Assembly: GCF_000194625.1 (NCBI RefSeq)
Contig: NC_015320.1
Coordinates: forward strand, 434,001 to 498,000
Origin: Archaeoglobus veneficus SNP6
Lineage (GTDB): Archaea; Halobacteriota; Archaeoglobi; Archaeoglobales; Archaeoglobaceae
Direction: 5' to 3'
DNA: 64,000 nucleotides
The translations under genes were made by a program, and so were the position numbers. Shown one piece after another: positions 1 to 11,609 of this stretch. A model generated the notes under the pieces. That model worked only from the letters and a program-made list of their open reading frames with translations, was not told where the DNA came from and did not search any database. The first letter of the stretch is position 1. The number at the start of each line of letters is the position of its first letter.

Positions 1-2434
<2,434 letters not shown>

Positions 2435-2448
2435 TCGATGCGTCAGTA

Positions 2449-3930
2449 TTAAGCAGCCTGGGAGTCCTTTTCTTTGAGTGGGGCTTCTACCGGCCCGGTA
2501 AGCAGCGATACTGCCACCATCGCGAAAACCGAGATGGCGAAGCTGAAGAGGCTGAAGTGGGCGGGAAGAGGCGACACAAATTTGTGCCAGTAGCCAAAGA
2601 GCAGCGAAGCTGCGAAGCCGAGGACCATCGATGCAATAGCACCTTCTTTCGTAGCTCTGCGCCAGTACAAACCCAGAAGGATTGGGGCAACAAAGGTTGA
2701 GAGCATTATCCCTATGCCCATCCATATTATGAATGCAAGGAGCTTTGGAGGGTTCAGGGCGAGTAACACGGTTCCCACTGCTGTAACAACTATCGCAATT
2801 CTGCTTACGAATGTAACTTCAGCGTCGCTTGCGGTCTTTTTCAGCACATTTTTGTAGATATCCCACCCGACCGTTGAGCCGATTGTTAGCATCAGCCTGT
2901 CCGTCGTTGACATCACTGCTGCAAGAACAACGACCGCAAAAACAGGGAATATTGCTTCCGGCATCACAGCCTCGAGAGCGGCTATGTACGCGTAGTCAGG
3001 ACTTGGAACCTTAATTATACCTTCCTCGTGCATGGCTCTCGCTGCAAATCCCGTGAGCTTTATGAGGTACATGATTACCGCGTAGATAACGAAAACTACG
3101 AGCGGACTCCACTTGAAGTCCTTCTCATTCTTCGCAGTCAGCACGTTGTTTATCACGTGCGGAGCACTCGCAAGCCCGAAGGAGAGCAGGAAAAAGAACG
3201 AGAGGATGAAGAAAGGAGTCGCAAACGCGTAGCCAGCATAGGGCGGATGCATCTGGGGGTAGAACGGTTCAACCATGTTTGGGTCAATAGATGCAAGCAC
3301 CGAGTTTATGTGCTCTATTCCTCCAGCAGCAGATATTATGAACGGGGCAGTTAGCAGAATACCTGCAATGATTGCCATTCCCTGAACGAAGGTCGTCCAC
3401 GCAACTGCATAAAGCCCGCCGAGAATTACGTACACCACTACTATCGCCGCAGCAACGACCAAAGCGTAGTTTCTCGGGATATCAAAGAGCCACGTCAGGA
3501 CGATTGCTATTGCTGTGTACTGGCCCGTGAGGTAGATTATGCACGTAACAAGGACAACTATGCTTGAGATAGTTCTCACAGCGTTGCTACCGTATCTGTG
3601 TGCTAAAAAATCTTGGACAGTCAGATAGCCGTTTTCTCTTGCTGCAAGCCATATCCTGTAGCCGAAAATGCTTATGGAGAAAGCACACGCGAGGGGAACG
3701 AATATCTGCTCCCATATTGTAGGCCAGCCCGCAGCGAAGCCGAGGCCCGAAACGCCGAGCAGAGTCATGCCGCTCGTCGTTGATGCCATTACGAGCATGA
3801 CGAACATCCAGAAGCCGAGGTTTCTGCCGCCGACTATGTAGTCACTGACGTTCTTTATCTTTCTCGAAGCAACGCATCCGAGCAGCAGCATTGCGGCGAA
3901 GTAAATCGTTACTATTGCCCACTTTATCAT
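2449..3930 (-). CDS. Sodium:solute symporter (SSS family)
   Basis: A 493-residue membrane protein with about 13 hydrophobic segments and the SSS-family N-terminal pattern (SDYIVGGRNLGFW), followed by a Ser/Thr-rich helix (MASTTSGMTLLGVSG) that normally contributes to sodium and substrate binding. It imports a small solute with Na+; the substrate (organic acid, amino acid or vitamin) cannot be told from sequence alone. I chose the ATG at 3930 because it begins directly with the first membrane helix (MIKWAIVTIYFA) and sits in an ATGA overlap with a tiny upstream gene; the 35-residue extension of the longer frame encodes that peptide in another frame. It converges with the DUF460 gene, 14 bases away. 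Confidence 0.9.
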   Translation of the reverse strand: MIKWAIVTIYFAAMLLLGCVASRKIKNVSDYIVGGRNLGFWMFVMLVMASTTSGMTLLGVSGLGFAAGWPTIWEQIFVPLACAFSISIFGYRIWLAARENGYLTVQDFLAHRYGSNAVRTISSIVVLVTCIIYLTGQYTAIAIVLTWLFDIPRNYALVVAAAIVVVYVILGGLYAVAWTTFVQGMAIIAGILLTAPFIISAAGGIEHINSVLASIDPNMVEPFYPQMHPPYAGYAFATPFFILSFFFLLSFGLASAPHVINNVLTAKNEKDFKWSPLVVFVIYAVIMYLIKLTGFAARAMHEEGIIKVPSPDYAYIAALEAVMPEAIFPVFAVVVLAAVMSTTDRLMLTIGSTVGWDIYKNVLKKTASDAEVTFVSRIAIVVTAVGTVLLALNPPKLLAFIIWMGIGIMLSTFVAPILLGLYWRRATKEGAIASMVLGFAASLLFGYWHKFVSPLPAHFSLFSFAISVFAMVAVSLLTGPVEAPLKEKDSQAA

Positions 3931-4031
3931 GGCTTCACCTCTAATCTCTTTGCCCACAGCGATAGCAGCCCGGCTACTACGGCAGGCAATCCGAACGCAA
4001 CTATCAGCGTTTCGACGGGCAGGCCAAACAT
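3927..4031 (-). CDS. 34-residue membrane peptide, likely symporter accessory protein
   Basis: The frame encodes a 34-residue peptide that starts MFGLPVETLIVAFGLP and ends with a basic tail (LWAKRLEVKP). It has one hydrophobic segment of about 20 residues. A purine-rich ribosome-binding sequence (AAAGGTGG) lies about 5 bases before the ATG. Its stop overlaps the symporter start as ATGA, so the two are almost certainly translated together. Short single-helix accessory proteins are known beside SSS-type symporters, and this fits that pattern; the functional claim is inference from position, size and hydrophobicity. Confidence 0.72.
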   Translation of the reverse strand: MFGLPVETLIVAFGLPAVVAGLLSLWAKRLEVKP

Positions 4032-4238
4032 GCAAACCACCTTTGATATGTCAGAGCACGACAAGCACGACAAATGCCTGAATTAAAAATCTTTCGATTT
4101 TAGACAATTATCATAATTAAATAACATTTGATAAAATTTCCTTGTTATGTATGGGTCTCTATTTCGGAGCACCTTTCGGTGTTAGGTCTCGGCGAAGGAA
4201 ACAAAATTTTCTTAAGCCGGTTGCCACAGCAGGGCTAC

Positions 4239-5096
4239 ATGAAAAAGATAGTTGTAATGAGCGGAAAGGGTGGGGTTGGCAAGTCCACCGTTGCAGCAAA
4301 CCTCGCTTTCACGCTGAGTAAAAAGGGTTACAGGACCGGTTTGCTGGATTGCGACATCCATGGTCCCTCAATTCCAAAGCTGCTCGGTCTTGAGGACGTG
4401 AGAGGTGTGGATTCTAAGGAGGGAAAGCTCAAGCCCGTGGAGGTTGACGGTGTTAAGGTTTTCTCAATGGGCTTCATGCTTCCGAGCCGCGACACGCCTG
4501 TTGTTTGGAGGGGGCCTGTGAAACACAAGTTCATTCAGGAGGCTCTGCAAAACGTTGACTGGGGTGAACTCGATTATCTTGTTATCGATCTCCCGCCGGG
4601 CACTGGAGACGAGGTGATAAGCATAGTTCAGGTTGCGAAACCTGAGGGGGCGGTGATAGTCACCACTCCGCAGAGCGTAGCCCTCGAAGATGTCAGGAAG
4701 GCTGTTAACTTCTCAATCCACGTCGGAGTTCCGGTTATAGGCGTCATCGAGAACATGAGTGGGATGCTGTGCCCCCACTGCGGGAAGCCCATAGAGGTCT
4801 TTGGAGCGGGTGGAGGCAAGAAGCTGGCCGAGGAGATGGCTGTGCCGTTTGCGGGCAGCATACCTCTTGACACCACAATATTCAGGAGCGGAGAGGATGG
4901 TAAACCCTTCGTCAGGACAGATTCTCCATCTGCTGAGATTTTCGAGAAAATAGTTGATGAACTGCTCGAGAACATGAAGGCAATCGAAGAGGAGCTGAAG
5001 AAGATTAAGGAGAAGCTCGAGAAAGAAAGCAAGGAGAAAGAGAAGGCTAAAGGTGAAAAAGAGGAGGAAAAGAAGGAAGAGGAGGATGAGAAATGA
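4239..5096 (+). CDS. Mrp/NBP35-type P-loop ATPase (iron-sulfur carrier)
   Basis: A P-loop NTPase of the Mrp/ApbC/NBP35 family, 285 residues from the chosen ATG. The deviant Walker A motif is at the very N-terminus (MSGKGGVGKSTVAANLA), the switch region is LDCDIHGPSIP, and a CxxC pair in MLCPHCGKP would bridge a [4Fe-4S] cluster at the dimer interface. Family role: assembly and transfer of Fe-S clusters. I prefer the ATG at 4239 over the frame opening at 4128 because the Walker A begins a few residues after it. The C-terminal 45 residues are a Lys/Glu-rich tail with no recognised domain. The next gene overlaps by 4 bases, so the pair is an operon. Confidence 0.92.
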   Translation: MKKIVVMSGKGGVGKSTVAANLAFTLSKKGYRTGLLDCDIHGPSIPKLLGLEDVRGVDSKEGKLKPVEVDGVKVFSMGFMLPSRDTPVVWRGPVKHKFIQEALQNVDWGELDYLVIDLPPGTGDEVISIVQVAKPEGAVIVTTPQSVALEDVRKAVNFSIHVGVPVIGVIENMSGMLCPHCGKPIEVFGAGGGKKLAEEMAVPFAGSIPLDTTIFRSGEDGKPFVRTDSPSAEIFEKIVDELLENMKAIEEELKKIKEKLEKESKEKEKAKGEKEEEKKEEEDEK

Positions 5097-5455
5097 GAAT
5101 CTGCATCCCTACTGAGGGAAAAGGAGGACTTGACGACTACGTCTGCCAGCACTTTGGCAGGGCTGCAAGCTTTACAATCTACGACACCGAAACAGGAAGA
5201 GTCGAGGTTATACCGAACACTTCCGAGCACTTCGGAGGAGTGGGTAAACCACCTGAGATAATCGCGAGAGCTAAAGCCGATGTCGTCGTTTGTGGTAATC
5301 TCGGGCCAAAAGCAATCATAATGCTGGAGCAACTGGGGATAAAGGTCTACTCTGGAGCGAGCGGAAGGGTTAAGGACGTCGTGGAGCAGTTTCTGAGCGG
5401 CAGCTTTGCAGAAACGAGTGTAGAATCTGCTTGCAGAGAACACAAACACTTTTGA
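5093..5455 (+). CDS. NifX/NifB C-terminal-like (dinitrogenase FeMo-cofactor fold) protein
   Basis: A 120-residue protein with the NifX/NafY-type fold: MRICIPTEGKGGLDDYVCQH, then FGRAASFTIYD and an Ala/Gly-rich second half with a conserved VVCGNLGPKA stretch. Family members bind iron-sulfur or molybdenum-iron cofactors, but there is no nitrogenase gene nearby, so a general Fe-S chaperone role with the overlapping Mrp ATPase is more likely (inference). A His/Cys-containing tail (CREHKHF) could bind metal. The ATG overlaps the Mrp stop as ATGA. Confidence 0.87.
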   Translation: MRICIPTEGKGGLDDYVCQHFGRAASFTIYDTETGRVEVIPNTSEHFGGVGKPPEIIARAKADVVVCGNLGPKAIIMLEQLGIKVYSGASGRVKDVVEQFLSGSFAETSVESACREHKHF

Positions 5456-5460
5456 ACGAG

Positions 5461-5495
5461 TTCTATTTGTTTTTACCTGATATTTTTATCATAGT
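5461..5495 (+). terminator. T-rich terminator candidate after mrp-nifX
   Basis: Just after the stop codon there are several T-runs (TTTGTTTTTACC, then ATATTTTTATC) on the coding strand. Archaeal RNA polymerase often terminates at such oligo-T tracts without a hairpin. No inverted repeat is evident. Confidence 0.35.
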
Positions 5496-5572
5496 TATTA
5501 AAAAATTGAAAAGACCTTTAATTTCTGGTTGATGGTACAAAGTTTTTTCAACACGGCAGCCTACTTTCGTGA

Positions 5573-7813
5573 GTGCAGGACTCCATCAGAGTAAGTCTGA
5601 GCAGGGAACTGACACTTTTCGACATAACTGTGCTGGGCATTGCCGGAATGATTGGAGCAGGTATATTCGCCCTTACGGGTATAGCTGCAGGGATTGCTGG
5701 CCCGGCAATACTCGTTGCCTTTCTTCTGAACGGCGTTGTGGCCACTCTAACGGGACTTGCATATGCGGAACTCGGCTCATCTTTGCCGGAAGCGGGTGGT
5801 GGATACCTGTGGGTTAGAGAGGCAATGGGCGACTTCTTCGGGTTTCTTGCGGGATGGAGTAGCTGGGCGGCCCACAGTATTGCGTGCTCCCTTTACGCAG
5901 TAACATTCGGTGCATTCTTTTCGGAAGTTGTGGTTCAGATGCTCGGCCTGCATGTTCCCCAGGCGCTGGTATCCAAAGCCTCTGCAATTGCCATCGTCTC
6001 TGCTCTTGCGTACGTAAACTTCCGCGGAGTTAAGGAGAGCGGAAGAATGGGCGGAATCGTAACGCTGCTCAAGATCGCGATACTCCTGCTATTCGTAGTT
6101 TTCGGAATTTACAGAACCCTGTCAAAGCCAGACTGGATTTCGGCCTTCACAACACCGTCCTTTATGCCAAACGGGATGTCTGGAGTGCTTGCAGCCATGG
6201 GTCTGACGTACATAGCCTTCGAGGGCTACGAGATTATAGTTCAGAGCGGGGAGGAGGTTAAGAACCCGGAGAGGAATATACCGAGGGCAATACTGATTTC
6301 CCTCTGGGTAGTGGTGATTATCTACGTTCTCGTGGCGTTCTCGGCTCTTGGAGCTATAGAATCTGACGTTCCGAGCTGGATGTATTTAGGCAGGCTTGCT
6401 GAGTTCAGCATGATAAGAATTGCAGACCAGATAATGCCCTTTGGCTCCATTCTTATAGTTCTTGGAGGTTTAATTTCGACAGTAAGCGCCATGAACGCGA
6501 CGATATACTCTTCATCCCGCGTGGCATTTGCAATGGGGAGGGATAGACTGCTTCCTGCAGTCCTTTCAAAAGTGCACGAGAGGAACAGAACGCCGCATTA
6601 CTCGGTCTTCTTCAGCTATTTGATTATCGCCGTTATGGCTGTCGCACCTATTGAGGCCGTGGCCACCGCTGCGGACATAATGTTCCTTCTCCTGTTTATC
6701 CAGGTCAACCTCGTGCTGATCGTGCTGAGGTACCGCAGACCCGATGTAAGGAGAGCCTTCAGGGTGCCTCTCGTCCCCTACGTTCCGCTGGCAGCGGTGC
6801 TGCTGCAGGCGGTTATAGGGTACTACCTCGTTACCGAACTGAAGCACGGTTCGCTCGTTCTTACGGCTACAGCCTTCTGGATAGTTTTCGGCTACGTGAT
6901 TTACGTTTCATACTCCAGAAAGGAAAGAATTCAGAAACTGAAGGAGGAAGCCAAGACGATTTACGAGGAGAAGCCCATCAGGGAGCCGGAAGGGTTCAAG
7001 ATACTTGTTCCCGTAGCGAATCCAGTTGTAGCGGAGAAGCTCGCGAAGTTTGCAGAAATAATCGCGAAGGAGAGAGATGGGGAGGTCGTACTCCTCAACG
7101 TCGTTATACTTCCTGAGCAGACACCCCTCTCGGCAGCAACCAGATACGCTGAAACGGCCAAGGAGTTTCTGAAGAATGTTATAAAGTCCCTCGACATCCC
7201 TGCAGGAGGTATCGTGAAGATAGGTCACAGAAACGCCGAGGCGATTCTGAACGCCATCGAGGAGGTGAAGCCGGATTTAGTGGTGCTCGGGTGGAGGGGT
7301 AGAACGTTCAGAAAGGACTTCGTCCTGGGAAGCACGATAGACCCCATTTTACTCAGGGCAAAGTGCGACGTTGCTGTGGTGAGATTCGAACCGGGTGAGG
7401 GGTGGAAGAAAATAGAGAGCATCCTGATACCCACGGCTGGCGGGCCTCACGCAGTACTTGCGGCAGAAATTGCGAGAGATCTATCAAAACACGAGAATGC
7501 GAGGATAACTCTGATGTATGTTGGAAAGAATGAGAAAGACAGAAACAGGGCTGAGAAGGCGTTTGAGGAAACTTCCAAGCCGCTTGAAGGGCTGGATGTC
7601 TCGAGGAAATTCGTTGTTTCCTCCAACGCCATAAACGCAATTGCGAGGGAAGCAGGAAATTATAGCTTGGTCATGCTCGGAGCATCCAGCAGGCCATTCC
7701 TCAAGAACTTCCTGCTGGGTGTGTTTCCGGAAAAGGTGGTGAGCAGAACGTCGAAGACTGTGGTGATGACGAGGAAGTGGGTCAGGCTCGTGGATATTAT
7801 AAAGAAGAAGTAA
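5573..7813 (+). CDS. APC-family amino acid permease fused to two UspA domains
   Basis: A 746-residue fusion. Residues about 1-430 form a 12-helix APC permease with the helix-1 motif GMIGAGIFALTGIAAG and the family pattern AFEGYEIIVQSGEEVKNPERN. A charged linker (about 435-480) leads to two universal-stress-protein domains (about 480-600 and 605-735); the first ends with the nucleotide-binding-like GWRGR...DFVLGSTIDPIL. Permease-Usp fusions are common in archaea and are thought to couple transport to nucleotide or energy state. The start is the GTG at 5573. It converges with pdxT, ending 3 bases before that gene's stop. Confidence 0.9.
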   Translation: MQDSIRVSLSRELTLFDITVLGIAGMIGAGIFALTGIAAGIAGPAILVAFLLNGVVATLTGLAYAELGSSLPEAGGGYLWVREAMGDFFGFLAGWSSWAAHSIACSLYAVTFGAFFSEVVVQMLGLHVPQALVSKASAIAIVSALAYVNFRGVKESGRMGGIVTLLKIAILLLFVVFGIYRTLSKPDWISAFTTPSFMPNGMSGVLAAMGLTYIAFEGYEIIVQSGEEVKNPERNIPRAILISLWVVVIIYVLVAFSALGAIESDVPSWMYLGRLAEFSMIRIADQIMPFGSILIVLGGLISTVSAMNATIYSSSRVAFAMGRDRLLPAVLSKVHERNRTPHYSVFFSYLIIAVMAVAPIEAVATAADIMFLLLFIQVNLVLIVLRYRRPDVRRAFRVPLVPYVPLAAVLLQAVIGYYLVTELKHGSLVLTATAFWIVFGYVIYVSYSRKERIQKLKEEAKTIYEEKPIREPEGFKILVPVANPVVAEKLAKFAEIIAKERDGEVVLLNVVILPEQTPLSAATRYAETAKEFLKNVIKSLDIPAGGIVKIGHRNAEAILNAIEEVKPDLVVLGWRGRTFRKDFVLGSTIDPILLRAKCDVAVVRFEPGEGWKKIESILIPTAGGPHAVLAAEIARDLSKHENARITLMYVGKNEKDRNRAEKAFEETSKPLEGLDVSRKFVVSSNAINAIAREAGNYSLVMLGASSRPFLKNFLLGVFPEKVVSRTSKTVVMTRKWVRLVDIIKKK

Positions 7814-7816
7814 CAG

Positions 7817-8410
7817 TTAGATGCTGTACATTCTCAGGAAGTACTCATGAACTCTCGTATCGTTCGTAAGCTCTGGATGGAAAGCCAAGCCGAGAATGTT
7901 GTCCTGCCTCGCTGCAACGATATAGTCTTCAAATGTGGCGAGGACTTCAACGTCTTTACCAGCCTCTGTGATTGCCGGAGCCCTGATGAAAACAGCCTCG
8001 ATTTCACCAATTCCTTTAAAGTGGAGCGGTACCTGAAAGCTCTCCCTCTGCCTTCCGAAGGCGTTCCTCTTAACTCTCACGTCAAGAAGCTTGAGTAACT
8101 TCGTATCGGTCTTTTCAACCTGCTCGTCGCCATACTTTGAGAGAAGAATCAGGCCAGCACATGTTCCCATGACTGGCTTTCCTTCTCTGGCAATCTCAAG
8201 AATCTCGCTGGCTATCGAATCCCTGAATATGAGCCTGCTTATCGTGGTGCTCTCTCCTCCAGGAATTATGACTCCGTCGCATTTCGAGACGACGCCACTT
8301 TTTCTTGTGGCGACTACTTCCCCGTCTATGCCGAGTTTTTTCATCGCAGCTTTTGTTGCGATAACGTGCTCCTCAACGTCGCCCTGAACTCCAACGACGG
8401 CGATCTTCAT
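7817..8410 (-). CDS. pdxT: Pyridoxal 5'-phosphate synthase glutaminase subunit PdxT
   Basis: A class I glutamine amidotransferase of 197 residues. The nucleophile Cys lies in [14 protein letters not shown], the oxyanion-region motif is [12 protein letters not shown], and the His-Glu pair is AFHPELTND. It hydrolyses glutamine and channels ammonia to PdxS for one-step PLP synthesis from ribose 5-phosphate and glyceraldehyde 3-phosphate. It overlaps pdxS by 4 bases (ATGA), so both are made from one message. Confidence 0.97.
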   Translation of the reverse strand: MKIAVVGVQGDVEEHVIATKAAMKKLGIDGEVVATRKSGVVSKCDGVIIPGGESTTISRLIFRDSIASEILEIAREGKPVMGTCAGLILLSKYGDEQVEKTDTKLLKLLDVRVKRNAFGRQRESFQVPLHFKGIGEIEAVFIRAPAITEAGKDVEVLATFEDYIVAARQDNILGLAFHPELTNDTRVHEYFLRMYSI

Positions 8411-9411
8411 AGGCCTCTGTACTGCAACCTTTCTTCCTCGCTGAGCTGGAAAACATCGAGTCCCTTCATCGCTTCGCCTAATCCCTTTGAAATCTCTGCA
8501 ACAACTTCCGGCTCATCGTAGTGCTGCACAGCTTCAACAATCGCCTTTGCATATTCTGGAGGGTTGGACGACTTGAATATGCCCGAGCCAACGAACACGC
8601 CATCAGCCCCAAGTTGCATCATGAATGCCGCGTCTGCTGGCGTCGCAACGCCACCAGCGGCGAAATTAACTACTGGCAGCCTGCCCAGCTCTCTAATCTC
8701 GAGCAGAACCTTATATATACCATCAACGATCTCGCCGAGAGTGCATTCTTCATAAACCACGTCGTTCTTGCTAATCTCACACAATCCCATCTCTTCCCTA
8801 ACGCTGCTCGCAAGCCTGCAGTATGCCTGAGCATACTTTTCCGCAACACTGAACACCCTTGCCTCCTCCATCTGCTGAAGTTCTGCTATCGCCCTGTTAA
8901 TCAGTCTCATGTGTTTGACCGCCTCGACAACATTGCCTGTTCCAGCCTCGCCCTTGGTTCTGATCATTGCTGCCCCTTCCCATATTCTCCTCGCTGCCTC
9001 GCCAAGGCTTCTTGCACCGCAAACAAAAGGTACGACGAACTTGCGCTTGTCTATATGGAAGAAAACGTCTGCTGGCGTGAGAACTTCACTCTCGTCTATC
9101 ATGTCAACTCCCAGAGCTTCGAGTGCCCTTGCTTCAGCAACATGTCCGATTCTGACCTTGGCCATGACGGGAATCGTTACGGCATCCATTATCTCCTGAA
9201 TTATCTTGGGGTCAGCCATCCTTGCAACTCCGCCGGCCTGCCTTATATCGGCCGGAACCTTGTGGAGGGCCATGACCGCAACTGCTCCCGCATCTTCAGC
9301 AATTCCTGCCTGCTCTGCATTCGTGACATCCATTATAACTCCGCCCTTCTGCATCTTTGCAAATCCTCTCTTTATGAGCTCCGTTCCGAATCTGAGCTTT
9401 TCAAGTTCCAT
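8407..9411 (-). CDS. pdxS: Pyridoxal 5'-phosphate synthase subunit PdxS
   Basis: A (beta/alpha)8-barrel of 334 residues, full family length. Hallmarks are [19 protein letters not shown], the catalytic Lys in [13 protein letters not shown], the second Lys in VVEAVKHMR, and the phosphate-binding [13 protein letters not shown] and [12 protein letters not shown]. It forms the PLP synthase with PdxT. The ATG at 9411 is preferred to the GTG at 9420 because a GAGGTGA ribosome-binding sequence lies just upstream at the right distance. Confidence 0.97.
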   Translation of the reverse strand: MELEKLRFGTELIKRGFAKMQKGGVIMDVTNAEQAGIAEDAGAVAVMALHKVPADIRQAGGVARMADPKIIQEIMDAVTIPVMAKVRIGHVAEARALEALGVDMIDESEVLTPADVFFHIDKRKFVVPFVCGARSLGEAARRIWEGAAMIRTKGEAGTGNVVEAVKHMRLINRAIAELQQMEEARVFSVAEKYAQAYCRLASSVREEMGLCEISKNDVVYEECTLGEIVDGIYKVLLEIRELGRLPVVNFAAGGVATPADAAFMMQLGADGVFVGSGIFKSSNPPEYAKAIVEAVQHYDEPEVVAEISKGLGEAMKGLDVFQLSEEERLQYRGL

Positions 9412-9624
9412 GAGCGTCACCTCTCAGACTTGGTAGACTTTGCTATTTAATAGCTTTGCTGAATCTTAAGCCCAGAATTGAATTCAGAATCTCGATATTA
9501 TGCGTACAGTTGGATAATTCTATAACCAGCAAAATCGACGGAGGGGTTTTGCGAATGTAGCTGGTTACCTCTCCAAAGTCATACCACGGAGAAGTTACGT
9601 GATACGAAAGTGTTAAAAGAATTA

Positions 9625-10878
9625 TTATAGAAACTCTCTCGGATCGGCGATTTCTCCCTTTATCGCTGTAGCGGCAGCGGTAGCGGGAGAGGCGAGGTAT
9701 ATCTCTGCGTTGGGGTTCCCCATTCTGCCCTTGAAGTTCCTGTTCTGCGTTGAAACGCAGACCTCGTTATCTGCAAGTATTCCCATGTGTATTCCGACGC
9801 AGCATGCACAGCCTGGAGGAGCGATCAGCCCGCCAGCCTCGACGATAGTTTTTAGATAGCCCTTTTCGAGGGCCTTCAGGTATATGCTTCTGCTCGCCGG
9901 AGCGACTATCAGCCTTAAGCCCTTCTTTACTTTCCTGCCCTTCAGCATCCTTGCAACTATCTCTATATCGGAAAGCCTGCCGTTGGTGCATGTGCCGACA
10001 AAAACCTGGTCGACATTAACCCCTTCAACTTCGGAAATCGAAGCGATGTTGTCAACGTTGTGTGGTTTGGCAACCACCGGCTCTATATCCGCATCCATGT
10101 GTATTTCCTTCTCATATTCTGCGTCTTCATCGGGCTTTATTTCTCTGAAAGAGTTTTCTCTCCCCATTTCTGCAAGGTAGGCTTTTGTTATATCATCCGA
10201 CTTGAAAAGCCCGGCCTTTGCTCCACACTCTATCGCCATGTTGGCCATCGTGAGTCTGCCATCCATGTACATACCATCAATTGTCTCGCCGTGGAATTCC
10301 AGCGCTTTGTACGTTGCCCCATCAGCCCCAAGCTTGCCTATAACAGTCAGAATGAGATCTTTCGGGTAAACGCCCTTGGGCATCCTGCCATTTATCTCGA
10401 TTCTGAAGGTTTCAGGCACTCTGAACCAGTTTTTGCCCAGAACAACGGCAACGGCTATATCCGTTGAACCCATGCCCGTAGCGAAAGCTCCAAGTGCGCC
10501 ATAGGTGCATGTGTGACTGTCAGCTCCAACAGCCAAATCGCCCGGTTTGATGAACCTCTCAACCATGAGCTGGTGAATTATACCCTCGCCTGGAGGATTG
10601 AAATCAGCTCCAACTTTCTCTGCAAACTCCCTTATGAACTTCTGGTCGTTGCTGAGCTCTTTTCTCGGCGAGGGAGCTGCATGATCAACGAAAAAGTGCG
10701 TTCTGTCCGCTGCTCTGACTTCGAGTCCCATCTCCATAATGCTCCTGATCGCAAGCGGAGCTGTACCATCCTGTAGAGCAATCTGATCAATCCTTGCAAC
10801 AACAATATCGCCAGCGTAAGCATCGCTGCCACTTTTCTCGCTGAATATCTTCTCTGCAATGGTTTTGCCCATGCGCAT
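9625..10878 (-). CDS. leuC: 3-isopropylmalate dehydratase / homoaconitase large subunit
   Basis: An aconitase-family large subunit, 417 residues. The three cluster-ligating cysteines are in FVGTCTNGRLSD and PPGCACC; substrate-binding motifs DSHTCTYGALGAFATGMGSTD and FVDHAAPSP are present. This size is that of the two-subunit LeuCD/HacAB enzymes, which isomerise isopropylmalate or homocitrate; the exact substrate is not decidable here, and the small subunit is not in this neighbourhood. The ATG at 10878 (or 10872) matches the family N-terminus (MGKTIAEKIFSEK); the longer frame runs into the promoter region shared with the divergent gene at 10932. Confidence 0.92.
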   Translation of the reverse strand: MRMGKTIAEKIFSEKSGSDAYAGDIVVARIDQIALQDGTAPLAIRSIMEMGLEVRAADRTHFFVDHAAPSPRKELSNDQKFIREFAEKVGADFNPPGEGIIHQLMVERFIKPGDLAVGADSHTCTYGALGAFATGMGSTDIAVAVVLGKNWFRVPETFRIEINGRMPKGVYPKDLILTVIGKLGADGATYKALEFHGETIDGMYMDGRLTMANMAIECGAKAGLFKSDDITKAYLAEMGRENSFREIKPDEDAEYEKEIHMDADIEPVVAKPHNVDNIASISEVEGVNVDQVFVGTCTNGRLSDIEIVARMLKGRKVKKGLRLIVAPASRSIYLKALEKGYLKTIVEAGGLIAPPGCACCVGIHMGILADNEVCVSTQNRNFKGRMGNPNAEIYLASPATAAATAIKGEIADPREFL

Positions 10879-10931
10879 GGCAAAGCAATGAAACAGATAA
10901 ACTTTTTCCTTCCTGCCGTTCAGCCCGTTCT

Positions 10932-11501
10932 GTGAACTTCGAACCTGACACAGCACTGTTTGCGAGGGTTAACCTTGGAGACAGTTTTGCTAACGTCCCC
11001 CTCGTATGCCGGAAATGCGGGATGTGCTGCGAAAAGCTCAGCCACGTTATATACGATCCGCTGAATGGTGAAATCATTGTTGAAAACATCGAGGAGATCA
11101 AAGAATTTCTTGGCATTCGCTACCACGAAGTTCTTGAGGAACTCGAAAGTCAAATCAAAGGCGTTAACGCTGTGATGGTCAATCCCTGTCCCTTCCTGCA
11201 GGATGGGAGGTGTACTGTTTACCCTGCCCGCCCGGCATCCTGCAGACCCTTCCCGCTCTTCGGCGATCAGGGAATAGGATGTCCTGCCCTTAAAAGATTC
11301 GAGGAACTTTTGAAAGCCTTGGGATGCAAAGAGGCTGAAAGAACGTGTATTCCTCTTGGTCGTGTTAAGAAGGGAAAGCCAGACAGAAATTTCGTTGAAA
11401 AGTTTTTGAACGTTGCGGACAGCGAGGAAATCGAACTCTTCCTTGCCCTGAACCACGTGGAGGTTGAAAACTTTCAGGGGATACGGAATAGTAAGGAATA
11501 A
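10932..11501 (+). CDS. YkgJ-family CxxxCxxCC protein
   Basis: A 189-residue protein of the YkgJ/UPF0153 family, predicted to bind zinc or iron-sulfur. Cysteine clusters are CRKCGMCCEKLS near the N-terminus, then NPCPFLQDGRCTVYPARPASCRPFPL and GIGCPALKRFEE. Biochemical function is unknown for the family. The start is a GTG at 10932. It is divergent from leuC with about 53 bases between the starts, so the two share a promoter region. Confidence 0.85.
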   Translation: MNFEPDTALFARVNLGDSFANVPLVCRKCGMCCEKLSHVIYDPLNGEIIVENIEEIKEFLGIRYHEVLEELESQIKGVNAVMVNPCPFLQDGRCTVYPARPASCRPFPLFGDQGIGCPALKRFEELLKALGCKEAERTCIPLGRVKKGKPDRNFVEKFLNVADSEEIELFLALNHVEVENFQGIRNSKE

Positions 11502-11576
11502 TAAATGTTGAAACCCTGCCCTACAGCAAAGAAGGAAGGAGCGAAAAGAGCAGTTTCTCGGCTATAAGGTGTGGCT

Positions 11577-11588
11577 AATTTTATATAG
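11577..11588 (+). promoter_or_regulatory. TATA box of htpX (leaderless)
   Basis: An A/T-rich box, ATTTTATATAGC, is centred about 26 bases upstream of the htpX ATG, the usual TATA-to-start distance in archaea. No ribosome-binding sequence precedes the ATG, so transcription probably begins at or next to it, giving a leaderless message. Prediction from spacing only. Confidence 0.5.
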
Positions 11589-11609
11589 CTGTGGGACCGT
11601 CGATTTACC

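Noticed and set aside
4128-4238. 37-residue N-terminal extension of the Mrp ATPase
   Set aside because: The P-loop begins right after the ATG at 4239, as in family members, and the extension covers the probable promoter.
8521-9450. A 309-codon open frame opposite pdxS
   Set aside because: It lies entirely antisense to the well-supported pdxS gene, shows no family motif and has a codon pattern expected from a shadow frame.
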